Shown here: one piece after another, positions 1 through 7,693 of the stretch
How the letters are laid out: each line of letters starts with the position of its first letter
Position numbering within the stretch: the stretch's first letter is position 1
DNA from: Streptomyces hawaiiensis
GTDB lineage: Bacteria; Actinomycetota; Actinomycetes; Streptomycetales; Streptomycetaceae
DNA: 64,000 nt
Direction: 5' to 3'
NCBI RefSeq assembly: GCF_004803895.1
Contig: NZ_CP021978.1
Span: 1,426,001 to 1,490,000, forward strand
The notes under the pieces: model-generated
Database searches by the model: none
Seen by the model: the letters and a program-made list of their open reading frames with translations, nothing else
What the model was told of the DNA's origin: nothing
Made by a program: the position numbers and the translations under genes

Positions 1-847
1 CCTCCTCGGTGGCCAGTTCCAGAACCGGCACGCCCGCGGCCGAGGCGATGCGGCCGATGTCGTCCACGCGCGCGTCGTGCACGGTCCAGTGCCCGTCCGC
101 CTGTTCCTCGGCGGTGTGGCCGTGCCGGGCGAGGGCCGACTCGAGGGCGGCGGGGTCGGTCGTGCGGATGCGGACGCGGGGCTGCACGCGCGCGTGGATG
201 AAGTCCCGCATCGGGGTGTCGGCGAGGAGCCGGCCCCGGCCGAGGACGACGAGATGGTCGGCGAAGGACGCCGTCTCGTTCATCAGATGGCTGGAGACCA
301 GGACCGTGCGGCCCTCCCCCGCCAGTCGGCGCAGCAACGTCCGGATCCACACGATGCCTTCGGGATCGAGGCCGTTGGACGGCTCGTCCAGCATGACCAC
401 CTCGGGGTCGCCCAGCAGAGCGGCGGCGATGCCGAGCCGCTGGCGCATGCCCAGGGAGTACGTCCGCACGCGGCGCCGGGCCACCGAGGCCAGACCCGTC
501 TCCTCCAGGACCTCGTCGACCCGACGGTCCGGGATGCGGTTGCTCGCCGCCAGGACACGGAGATGGTCGCGGGCGGTGCGGGAGCCGTGCGCGGCCTGCG
601 CGTCGAGCAGGGTGCCCACGTGGCGCAGGGGTTCGCGCAGCGTCGGGTAGGGCCGACCGCCGATCGTGGCGGCACCGGCGGTCGGCCGGTCGAGGCCGAG
701 CACCAGCCGCATGGTGGTGGACTTTCCGGCGCCGTTCGGGCCGAGGAAGCCGGTGACGCGGCCGGGCCGCACGCGGAAGGTGAGCCGGTCCACGGCTCGC
801 CGGCTGCCGAACTCCTTGGTGAGGTCCTGGACGTCGATGCTGGTCAT
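1..847 (-). CDS. ABC transporter ATP-binding protein (3' end outside window)
   Basis: ATPase subunit of an ABC exporter of the BcrA/DrrA (antibiotic or lipid export) type, acting at the cytoplasmic face of the membrane. About 282 N-terminal residues are visible. Walker A GPNGAGKST lies at residues 36-44, a YSLGMRQRL signature near 130-138, Walker B ending LDEP at about 153-156, and an SSHLMNE H-loop near 186. The ATG at 847 fits the family start. The C-terminus runs off the left edge, and its permease partner presumably lies outside. It is divergent from a histidine kinase/response regulator pair, an arrangement common when the kinase pair controls the transporter. ATPase identity is sure; substrate is unknown. 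Confidence 0.93.
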   Translation of the reverse strand, partial: MTSIDVQDLTKEFGSRRAVDRLTFRVRPGRVTGFLGPNGAGKSTTMRLVLGLDRPTAGAATIGGRPYPTLREPLRHVGTLLDAQAAHGSRTARDHLRVLAASNRIPDRRVDEVLEETGLASVARRRVRTYSLGMRQRLGIAAALLGDPEVVMLDEPSNGLDPEGIVWIRTLLRRLAGEGRTVLVSSHLMNETASFADHLVVLGRGRLLADTPMRDFIHARVQPRVRIRTTDPAALESALARHGHTAEEQADGHWTVHDARVDDIGRIASAAGVPVLELATEE

Positions 848-903
848 GGCGACAGCGTGGCGGTTGGTCCGGGGTGCGGTCCTCCCCCGGTGGTGGAGAT
901 CGT

Positions 904-921
904 CTCCCCCGTGCGGGGGAG
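904..921. promoter_or_regulatory. Perfect dyad between divergent ABC and kinase genes
   Basis: CTCCCCC and GGGGGAG are exact inverted repeats separated by GTGC, about 35 bp upstream of the kinase start and 57 bp upstream of the ABC start. It could be the binding site of the adjacent response regulator, or simply a GC-rich hairpin. No clear -35/-10 pair was identified. Confidence 0.35.
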
Positions 922-955
922 GCTCGCTGTCGGTGCCGGCTGGCACCATGACGCC

Positions 956-2125
956 ATGGTCCGCATGCTGCGCCCGTTCACCCGGGCGGTGACGTACACG
1001 CGGTGGCTGCATCTCTGCGTGGCCATCGTGTGGCCGTCCCTGTGGCTGTTCGTCGACGAGGCGTGGTGGACCGTGGGCACGGCGACCGTGCTGCTCGGTC
1101 TCGCGGGCCTGGTCCCCGCCATGCGGGTCGTGGAGGGGTTCCAGGCCAGGCTGCTGCTGACCGGCCATCGGGAGGGCAGCGAGAGCTCGGAGATCGTCGT
1201 CGCCCCCTCGGCCACGTGGGGCGACCGCGGGCGGATGGTGGTGTGGCTCCAGACGCGGCTGTTCCTCGGCGCCCTGGTGTCGCATCTCGCCCTCCAGCTC
1301 CTCCTTCTCGGGGTGGACCTGGTGTCGACGGCGCTCAGCGGCGAGCGCGCCGGCGGTGCCTGGCTTGCCGTCGAGGGTCATCACTGGTGGCACGCCCTGC
1401 TCGCGCCCCTGCCCCTGGTCCTGGCGGCCGCGGTCGTGGTCGGCTCGGGGCACCTCATCACCCGCATCGCCCTGCGCCTGCTCGGCCCCTCCCCCCTCGA
1501 GCGGCTCGCCGCACTGGAGGAGCGCACGGAACAGCTCCTGGAACGCACGCGTATCGCCCGCGAGTTGCACGACTCCATCGGCCACGCGCTCACGGTCGCC
1601 GTCGTGCAGGCGGGGGCCGCCCGGGCGGCGGGCGATCCCGCCTTCACCGATCGCGCCCTGGGCGCCATCGAGGAGACCGGCCGGGCCGCCCTGGAGGATC
1701 TGGAGCGGGTGCTCGGCGTCCTGCGGGAGTCGGAGAAGCCGGTGAGCGGCAGACCGACCCTCGCGGACGCCGACCGCCTGCTGGAGTCGGCCCGCGCCTC
1801 CGGGGCGAAGGTCGACGCCGAGGTGACCGGGCCGGTGGAGACGGTGCCGGGCCCGGTGGCCCGGGAGGGCTACCGGATCCTCCAGGAGTCGCTGACCAAC
1901 GTGCTGCGGCACGCGGGGGCGGTCCCGGTGCGCGTCCGTGTGCACGTCACCGACGACACCCTCGTCCTCGCGATACACAATCCGCTGCCGGCCGGGACGC
2001 CCGGCTCCGGGCGCGGCAGCGGGCTGCGCGGGATCCGGGAACGCGCGGCCCTGCTCGGCGGGCGGGCCCGGACCGGACCCGACGAAGGCGACTGGCAGGT
2101 CCATGCCGAACTGCCGTTCAGCTGA
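956..2125 (+). CDS. Two-component sensor histidine kinase (NarL-type partner)
   Basis: Membrane sensor kinase of 389 residues. The N-terminal ~180 residues contain four or so hydrophobic segments. Then come a HisKA_3 dimerisation domain with the H-box [10 protein letters not shown] (phospho-acceptor His near residue 205), a HATPase_c N-box with Asn near 315 and a glycine-rich G-box [15 protein letters not shown]. An open frame extends far upstream of 956, but that part is antisense to the ABC gene; the ATG at 956 (or the one three codons on) fits the first membrane helix. The response regulator follows 14 bp downstream, so the two form an operon, resembling LiaS/DesK-class envelope or drug sensors. 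Signal unknown. Confidence 0.92.
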   Translation: MVRMLRPFTRAVTYTRWLHLCVAIVWPSLWLFVDEAWWTVGTATVLLGLAGLVPAMRVVEGFQARLLLTGHREGSESSEIVVAPSATWGDRGRMVVWLQTRLFLGALVSHLALQLLLLGVDLVSTALSGERAGGAWLAVEGHHWWHALLAPLPLVLAAAVVVGSGHLITRIALRLLGPSPLERLAALEERTEQLLERTRIARELHDSIGHALTVAVVQAGAARAAGDPAFTDRALGAIEETGRAALEDLERVLGVLRESEKPVSGRPTLADADRLLESARASGAKVDAEVTGPVETVPGPVAREGYRILQESLTNVLRHAGAVPVRVRVHVTDDTLVLAIHNPLPAGTPGSGRGSGLRGIRERAALLGGRARTGPDEGDWQVHAELPFS

Positions 2126-2139
2126 TCTACGCTGGTCCG

Positions 2140-2802
2140 ATGCCGGTCACCGTTCTCCTCGTCGACGACGAACCCCTGGTCCGCGCGGGTCTGCGGGCCG
2201 TGCTGGAGGCGCAGCCCGACATCGAGGTCGTCGGGGAGGCCGCGGACGGGGCGGCGGTGATCCCGCTCGTGCGGCGGCTGCGGCCGGACGTGGTCGCCAT
2301 GGACGTCCGGATGCCGCTGCTGGACGGCATCGAGGCCACCCGGGCGTTGCTGCGGACGGTCGCGGATCCGCCGCGGATCCTGGTGGTGACGACCTTCGAG
2401 AACGACGAGTACGTGTACGAGGCGCTGCGGGCGGGAGCCGACGGGTTCCTGCTCAAGCGGGCCCGGCCCGCCGAGATCGTGCACGCGGTGCGGCTGATCG
2501 CCGAGGGCGAGTCGCTGCTGTTCCCCGCCTCGGTGCGGCAGCTCGCCGCCGAGTACGGCGACACCGCCGGGAACCGCGCGGCACGGGCCGTGCTGGAGCG
2601 CGCCCGGCTGACCGAGCGCGAGGCCGAGGTGCTGCGGCTGATGGCGCGGGGCCTGTCGAACGCGGAGATCGCCGCCCGGCTGGTCGTGGGGACCGAGACG
2701 GTGAAGTCGCATGTCAGCGCGGTGCTGGCGAAGTTGGGGGCGCGGGACCGCACCCAGGCGGTGATCGCGGCGTACGAGTCGGGCTTCGTGGCGCCGGGCT
2801 GA
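2140..2802 (+). CDS. Response regulator, NarL/LuxR family
   Basis: Cytoplasmic DNA-binding partner of the preceding kinase, 220 residues. The receiver domain has the acidic pair DDE near residue 10, phospho-acceptor Asp near residue 55 in [11 protein letters not shown], conserved Thr in VVTTF and Lys in FLLKR. A LuxR-type helix-turn-helix ([22 protein letters not shown]) occupies about residues 150-215. ATG at 2140 immediately precedes the canonical beta-1 strand. The pair probably regulates the divergent ABC exporter; that is inferred from position only. Confidence 0.94.
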   Translation: MPVTVLLVDDEPLVRAGLRAVLEAQPDIEVVGEAADGAAVIPLVRRLRPDVVAMDVRMPLLDGIEATRALLRTVADPPRILVVTTFENDEYVYEALRAGADGFLLKRARPAEIVHAVRLIAEGESLLFPASVRQLAAEYGDTAGNRAARAVLERARLTEREAEVLRLMARGLSNAEIAARLVVGTETVKSHVSAVLAKLGARDRTQAVIAAYESGFVAPG

Positions 2803-2892
2803 TCGCCGAGGGGCCGGTGCCTGCCCCTCGCCGGGGTGTGCCGGGTCGAAGTACGATCCGGCCAACGCGCGCACGACCTGGGAGGACGGACG

Positions 2893-4037
2893 GTGGGGCG
2901 GCTGACCGGCGGGGATCCCTCGCTGCTGCGAAGGATCAACTCCGCGGTGGTGCTGCACGCGCTGCGTGCCACGGACTGCGCGACGCTGACCGAGATCACC
3001 CGGGTGACGGGGCTGTCCCGGCCGACCGTCGAGGGCGTCGTCGAGGGGCTCATCGAGGCCGGGCTGGTGGTCGAGAAGGCGGCCGAGGAGGGCGCTGCCC
3101 GGCGGCAGGGGCGTCCGGCGCGGCGGTTCCGGTTCCGGGCGGAGGCCGGGCATCTGCTGGGGCTGGAGGTCGGGGCGCATCGGGTGGCCGCGCTGCTGTC
3201 CGACCTGGACGGCCGGGTGATCGGCGCCCAGGCCAGGGAGGTGTCCGAGACGGCGGGGGCCGACGAGCGGCTGGAGCGGCTGCGCGGGGCCGTCGCCGAG
3301 CTGTTGCGGCGGGCCGGGGTCGCGCGCGGGTCGCTGCGGGCGGTGGGCGTGGCGACGCCCGGGATCGTCGAGGCCGACGGCACGGTACGGCTGGGCACGG
3401 CGCTGCCGGGGTGGACGGGGCTGCGGCTGGGCGAGCGGCTGAGCCGGTCGTTCAAGTGCCCGGTGCTGGTCGAGAACGACGCCAACGCGGCTGCCGTCGC
3501 CGAGCACTGGAAGGGGGCGGCCACCGAGTCGGACGACGTGGTGTTCGTGCTGGCGGGGCTCAGCCCGGGCGCCGGCTCGCTGATCGGGGGCCGGCTGCAC
3601 CGGGGCTACGGCGGAGCGGCCGGCGAGATCGGCGCGCTGCACCTGCTGGGCCGGGAGGTGACGCCCGAGAGGCTCCTGTCGACCACGGACGAACCCCTCC
3701 ACCCCCTCGACGAGCAGGCGGTCGCCGAGGTCTTCGCGCAGGCCCGCGAGGGCGACCAGCGGGCCCGCGCGGCCGTCGACCGCTTCATCCGGCGCCTGGT
3801 CCACGACGTGGCCGCACTCGCCCTCGCCCTGGACCCGGAGCTGGTCGTCATCGGCGGCTGGGCAGCGGGCCTGGACGGCGTCCTGACCCCCTCCGCCAGG
3901 AACTCGCCCGCTACTGCCTGCGCCCCCCGGAGGTGACCCTCTCCAGTCTGGGGGACGCGGCAGTGGCGACAGGCGCCCTCCGCCTGGCCCTGGACCATGT
4001 GGAGGAACAGCTCTTCACAGTGGAACGCCCCTCTTAG
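2893..4037 (+). pseudogene. ROK-family transcriptional regulator, broken by a -1 frameshift
   Basis: A winged-helix region (about residues 15-75) is followed by a ROK sugar-kinase-like domain (ENDANAAAVAEHW, then GAAGEIGALHLLG), as in NagC/XylR/Rok7B7 regulators. GTG at 2893 has GGAGG at 2881-2885. The frame from this start closes at 3936 with an atypical tail. Adding one C to the C5 run at 3887-3891 restores a normal ROK C-terminus (VLTP then LRQELARYCLRPPEV) ending at the TAG at 4035-4037. The usual CxCGxxGC zinc cluster of ROK proteins is absent. Ligand unknown. Either a recent mutation or a homopolymer sequencing error. Confidence 0.82.
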
Positions 4038-4100
4038 GGGCGCGCGGCTGTGTCGACATGCGGCTCCGCCGCGTGGGCGCGACCAGCCACGATGAGCCCG
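4026..4100 (+). repeat. Interspersed intergenic element, copy 1 (hairpin plus conserved tail)
   Basis: A CGCCCCT/AGGGGCG hairpin (4026-4032 with 4036-4042) overlaps the stop of the ROK gene and is followed by a GC-rich tail containing GCGCGACCAGCCAC. The same hairpin plus tail recurs at about 12215-12258 (reverse) and 47420-47458. Here it sits between the convergent ROK and GntR genes, where it could act as a terminator. Confidence 0.7.
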
Positions 4101-4137
4101 CAGCCCGCCACGCGGAGCGCCACCCCGTACGGCACGG

Positions 4138-4899
4138 TCAGGACGCCCGCTGCTGAGGCCCGGCGTGGATCTCCACACCCCCCGAGTCACCGAAGGTAAG
4201 GCGGCACGTGTCAGCGCGATACGTCGCCACCGACAACGCGGCCGTCCGCCCCCCGGCGACGAACCGCGTGGTCACCACCAGCACGGGCGCCCCGGGCAGC
4301 CGGTCCAGCTCCTTCGCCTCGTCGGCGCCGGCGGAGCCGAGCTCCACCGCGTTCTCCTGCCGCTCCGGCTCCAGTCGCTGCAGCTCCCGCAGCACCGCAC
4401 GCGCGCGTGCCGCTCCGGACGGCGCGTCGATGCCGGAGAGCTCGGGCACCGAGGACTGCGGGATGTACAGCAGCTCCGCGGCCACCGGCCGGCCGTGCGA
4501 GACGCGGGAGCGCCGCACGATGTGCACGGGCTCGTCCCGGCCGGTCTCCAGCGCGTCGGCGACGGCCGCCGGCGGCACGGCCGTCGTGCAGTCGACGGGC
4601 TGCCAGGCGTCCTCGGGGCCGCCCGGCCAGGTGTGCGGGCCGGTGCCGAGGGAGACGCCCATGCGGGGCGGCGCGACGGTCGTCCCGACACCGCGGCGGC
4701 GCTGCAGCCTGCCTTCGAGTTCGAGCTGCTCCAGGGCCTGCCGGAGCGTGGCGCGGGCGACGCCGAAGCGGGCCGCGAGATCGCGCTCGTTGGGCAGGAT
4801 CTCCCCCACCGAGAACTCCGAGTCGAGCGCTTGACTGAGCACCGTCTTGAGATGCCAGTACTTCGGTTCCTGTACCGATTCCAGCTGCGTGGTCCCCAC
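4138..4899 (-). CDS. GntR-family regulator with UTRA effector domain (DasR-like)
   Basis: Repressor-type protein of 253 residues. A GntR winged helix at about 15-85 (LPNERDLAARFGVARATLRQ region) is followed by a UTRA ligand-binding domain to the C-terminus, the HutC/DasR subfamily architecture. GTG at 4899 is chosen because GCGGAGGACAGG lies directly before it; an upstream GTG at 4965 is nearly at the predicted transcription start and would add a TTA codon. The promoter carries a DasR-like palindrome over its -35 box, so autoregulation or membership in an amino-sugar regulon is likely. It is not DasR itself as I remember that sequence. The neighbouring ROK regulator is of the same sugar-sensing type. 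Confidence 0.9.
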   Translation of the reverse strand: MGTTQLESVQEPKYWHLKTVLSQALDSEFSVGEILPNERDLAARFGVARATLRQALEQLELEGRLQRRRGVGTTVAPPRMGVSLGTGPHTWPGGPEDAWQPVDCTTAVPPAAVADALETGRDEPVHIVRRSRVSHGRPVAAELLYIPQSSVPELSGIDAPSGAARARAVLRELQRLEPERQENAVELGSAGADEAKELDRLPGAPVLVVTTRFVAGGRTAALSVATYRADTCRLTFGDSGGVEIHAGPQQRAS

Positions 4900-4974
4900 C
4901 CTGTCCTCCGCAATCGCCGTGGTCGGCGGCGTTTTAGCGCCCTTGTTTATTAAAGGTTGTTGCACTTCTCTGCG

Positions 4975-5009
4975 ACCATAGGGCGGCCCTGATCCTTGGT
5001 CAAGACCAA
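4975..5009 (-). promoter_or_regulatory. Promoter of the GntR gene with dre-like operator
   Basis: On the minus strand -35 TTGACC (4998-5003), a 17-bp spacer and -10 TATGGT (4975-4980) form a good housekeeping-type promoter. The palindrome TTGGTCAAGACCAA (4996-5009) overlaps the -35 box and closely matches the DasR-responsive element core TGGTC-N2-GACCA. The transcription start would be near 4968, giving a leader of about 70 nt before the GTG at 4899. Confidence 0.72.
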
Positions 5010-5068
5010 TGGCCGGGAACGTTCACGGGGCGTTCATACGGGGCCGCGGACCGGGCCCGTGGGGGCGT

Positions 5069-5950
5069 TCAGGCGGCCAGGGACCGCAGCTTGTCGGGGT
5101 TGCGGACGATGTAGACCGACTGCACACGGCCGTCGGCCACGTCGAGCTGGAGGACGGAGTCGGGCTTGCCGCCGGACAGGATCAGCACGGCCGGGCCGCC
5201 GTTGAGCTCCAGGAAGCGCACGGTCAGGCCCGGGAGGCCCTTCTGCGCGGCGCCGACGAGGAAGCGGCCGACCTTGTCGGCGGTCTGCACGACGCGCAGC
5301 GGCGCCCGCGCCTTGCCGCCGCTGTCGCCGACCAGCCGGACCTCCGGGGCGAGCAGCGCCATCAGACCTTCGAGGTCGCCGTCCGCCGCCGCGGCGAGGA
5401 ACCGTTCGGTGAGCTCGCGCTGCTGGGCGGGGTCGACCTCGTAGCGCGGGCGCCGCTCCTCGACGTGCTTGCGGGCCCGCCCGGACAGCTGGCGCACCGC
5501 CGGTTCGCCGCGGTCGAGCATGGCGGCGATGTCGGCGTACGGGAAGCCGAAGGCCTCGCGCAGCACGAACACGGCGCGCTCCAACGGTGACAGCGACTCC
5601 AGTACGACGAGGACGGCGAGGGAGACGGAGTCGGCGAGCACGGCCCGCTCGGCGGTGTCCGGCACGGTGTCGCCGAAGTCGGTGGCGTACGGCTCGGGCA
5701 GCCAGGGTCCGACGTAGGTCTCGCCGCGGGCCTTGATCTGGCGCAGCCGGTCGATGGCGAGACGGGTGGTGATCCGTACGAGGTAGCCGCGCGGTTCGCG
5801 CACATCGTCGCGAGCGGCACCGGACCAGCGCAGCCAGGCCTCCTGGACCACGTCCTCCGCGTCGGCCACGCGTCCCAGCATGCGGTAGGCGACGCCCAGC
5901 AGGACGGGACGGTGCGCCTCGAAGACGTCGGTCGCGGTCTCGGTGGTCAC
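5069..5950 (-). CDS. ECF sigma factor with SnoaL-like C-terminal extension (ECF41/SigJ type)
   Basis: Alternative sigma factor of 293 residues. Sigma-70 region 2 lies at about 8-75 (AYRMLGRVADAEDVVQEAWLR region) and region 4 at about 110-165 (SLSPLERAVFVLREAFGFPY region). A SnoaL/NTF2-like domain at about 180-290 is the hallmark of ECF41 factors, whose extension controls activity in place of an anti-sigma protein. GTG at 5950 is preceded by GGATGGAGCC. The divergent gene at 6060 is an NAD(P)-binding oxidoreductase, the kind of partner ECF41 genes usually have. Target probably that gene; signal unknown. Confidence 0.93.
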   Translation of the reverse strand: MTTETATDVFEAHRPVLLGVAYRMLGRVADAEDVVQEAWLRWSGAARDDVREPRGYLVRITTRLAIDRLRQIKARGETYVGPWLPEPYATDFGDTVPDTAERAVLADSVSLAVLVVLESLSPLERAVFVLREAFGFPYADIAAMLDRGEPAVRQLSGRARKHVEERRPRYEVDPAQQRELTERFLAAAADGDLEGLMALLAPEVRLVGDSGGKARAPLRVVQTADKVGRFLVGAAQKGLPGLTVRFLELNGGPAVLILSGGKPDSVLQLDVADGRVQSVYIVRNPDKLRSLAA

Positions 5951-5977
5951 GGCTCCATCCCAGCCCACCGATGCGGC

Positions 5978-6011
5978 TCTGTCCAGGCGGAACCATCCCT
6001 TCCCGGACAGA
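5978..6011. promoter_or_regulatory. Inverted repeat between the ECF41 gene and its partner
   Basis: TCTGTCC (5978-5984) and GGACAGA (6005-6011) are exact inverted repeats 20 bp apart, in the gap between divergent starts. Each strand therefore has a TGTC element reading toward one gene. ECF41 promoters carry a TGTC-containing -35, so these may be facing -35 boxes; no matching -10 CGTC was placed with certainty. Confidence 0.4.
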
Positions 6012-6059
6012 ATGGCCGGCAAGGCGCCGGTGATCGGCGACACGGCTGCGGAGGTGGCG

Positions 6060-6713
6060 ATGCGGTACGCGGTGCTGGGCACGGGGCAGGTCGGGCGCAC
6101 GCTCGGCGGACGGCTGGTGGAGCTGGGGCACGAGGTGCGGCTCGGCTCGCGCACGCGGGAGAACACGGCCGCCGTGCAGTGGGCCGCCGCCGCGGGCCCC
6201 GGGGCGGGCGTGGGGACGTTCGCGGAGGCGGCGGCGTTCGGGGAGGTCGTGGTGAACGCGGTCGGCGGGCGGGTGGCGCTCGCCGCGCTGGAGGCGGCCG
6301 GGGCGGCGAACGTCGGTGGGAAGGTCCTCGTGGACGTGTCCAATCCGCTGGCGCTCGAGGAGGGTGAACTGCGGCTGTCGCCCGTCGAGTCGGACAGCGT
6401 GGGCGAGCAGATCCAGCGGGCGTTTCCGCTCGCGCGCGTGGTGAAGTCGCTCAACACGGTCAACTGCCGGGTGATGGTGGATCCGGCCGGTGTGCCGGGC
6501 GAGCACAACGTCTTCGTCTGCGGGGACGACCCGGACGCCAAGGCGCAGGTGACGGCGCTGCTCGGGGAGTTCAGCTGGCCGGCGGACCGCGTGCTCGACC
6601 TCGGCGGCATCCGGGCGGCCCGGGCCGTCGAGATGTGGCTGCCCCTGTGGGCCGGCCTGTTCCGGAAGTTCGGGCACGGCGAGTTCAACCTGGAGGTGCG
6701 GCGGGCCCGTTGA
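6060..6713 (+). CDS. NAD(P)-binding oxidoreductase (F420-dependent NADP reductase-like)
   Basis: Soluble Rossmann protein of 217 residues. It begins MRYAVLGTGQVGRTLGGRL, a GxGxxG dinucleotide site typical of the NADPH:F420 reductase/pyrroline-carboxylate reductase-like family, with LVDVSNPL and VVKSLNTVNCR motifs of that family further on. ATG at 6060 is preceded by GGAGG (6050-6054). Divergent from the ECF41 sigma gene, which probably activates it. The true electron donor (NADPH or F420) and substrate cannot be read from the sequence. Confidence 0.86.
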   Translation: MRYAVLGTGQVGRTLGGRLVELGHEVRLGSRTRENTAAVQWAAAAGPGAGVGTFAEAAAFGEVVVNAVGGRVALAALEAAGAANVGGKVLVDVSNPLALEEGELRLSPVESDSVGEQIQRAFPLARVVKSLNTVNCRVMVDPAGVPGEHNVFVCGDDPDAKAQVTALLGEFSWPADRVLDLGGIRAARAVEMWLPLWAGLFRKFGHGEFNLEVRRAR

Positions 6714-6748
6714 GCGGACCGGTGGCGTGAACGTGCCGACAGCACGGG

Positions 6749-6798
6749 GCTACCGGCGGGTAGCAATTGCTGACAAGCTGTCTACAGCGTCCGTCAGC
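6749..6798. promoter_or_regulatory. Two dyads upstream of the alpha/beta hydrolase gene
   Basis: GCTACCGGCGGGTAGC (6749-6764) is a palindrome with 6-bp arms and a 4-bp centre, the shape of a TetR-family operator. A second inverted repeat GCTGAC/GTCAGC spans 6769-6774 and 6793-6798. Both lie within 75 bp of the ATG at 6821 and could bind a repressor not encoded next door. Confidence 0.4.
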
Positions 6799-6820
6799 GA
6801 GTACAGCCGAGGAGCACCCC

Positions 6821-7651
6821 ATGTCCGCCACCGTCTCCTTCAAAGTCACCACCGCGCAGGGCGAGCAGAGCGTGACCCTGTCCTACACCCGCCGGGGCAG
6901 CGGCGAACCGCTGCTCCTGCTGCACGGCATCGGCCACCACCGGCAGGTGTGGGACCCGGTGATCCCGGCGCTGGCGGCCGAGCGCGACGTGATCGCCGTG
7001 GACCTGCCCGGCTGCGGCGAGTCGTCGGCGCTCCCGGACGGCATGGCGCACGACCTGCCCACGATGAGCACGGTCCTGACGGCGCTCTTCGGGGCTCTGG
7101 ACATCGAACGGCCGCACGTGGCGGGCAACTCGCTGGGCGGCCTGCTGGCGCTGGACCTGGCCCGGGCGCAACTGGTCCGCTCCGTGACCGCTCTGTCCCC
7201 CGCCGGGTTCTGGAACGAGGCCGAGCGCCGCTACGCCTTCACCGTGCTGATGACGATGCGGCAGATCGCCCGGCGGATGCCGCTGCCCATGGTCGAGCGG
7301 CTGGCCCGCCCGGCCCTCGGCCGTACCCTGCTGACGAGCACCATCTACGCCCGCCCGGGCCGCCGTTCCCCCGAGGCCGTGGTCGCCGAGACGCTCGCGC
7401 TCGCCCGGGCCCAGGGGTTCTCCGAGACGCTGCGCTCCGGCCGGACCGCGCAGTTCACCGACGACATCGTGGGCACGCCGGTCACGGTGGCGTGGGGCAA
7501 CCGGGACCGGCTGCTCATCCCCCGCCAGGGCGTGCGCGCCAAGGGCGTCATCCCCGGGGCCCGGTTGGTGCGGCTGCCCGGCTGCGGCCACGTCCCGATG
7601 AACGACGACCCGGCGCTGGTGGCCCGGGTGGTCCTCGACGGCAGCCGCTGA
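6821..7651 (+). CDS. Alpha/beta hydrolase
   Basis: Cytoplasmic hydrolase of 276 residues with the alpha/beta-hydrolase fold: LLLHGIGHH oxyanion region near residue 30, nucleophile Ser in AGNSLGG near 107, and the catalytic His in GCGHVPMND near the C-terminus. ATG at 6821 follows GAGGAGC. Likely esterase, lipase or haloperoxidase-like; substrate unknown. The MocR regulator starts 42 bp downstream on the same strand, so cotranscription is possible, but each may be independent. Confidence 0.9.
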   Translation: MSATVSFKVTTAQGEQSVTLSYTRRGSGEPLLLLHGIGHHRQVWDPVIPALAAERDVIAVDLPGCGESSALPDGMAHDLPTMSTVLTALFGALDIERPHVAGNSLGGLLALDLARAQLVRSVTALSPAGFWNEAERRYAFTVLMTMRQIARRMPLPMVERLARPALGRTLLTSTIYARPGRRSPEAVVAETLALARAQGFSETLRSGRTAQFTDDIVGTPVTVAWGNRDRLLIPRQGVRAKGVIPGARLVRLPGCGHVPMNDDPALVARVVLDGSR

Positions 7652-7693
7652 CCGGCCCCGGGGCGGGCGGCGGAGCCTCTAAGGTTTCCCGTC

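Noticed and set aside
927-950. CTGTCGGTG near the kinase start as a PafBC promoter
   Set aside because: Eight bases later the sequence is CACCAT, not TANNNT.
77-955. Possible long N-terminal extension of the histidine kinase
   Set aside because: It is fully antisense to the ABC ATPase and has no ribosome site; the kinase starts normally at 956.
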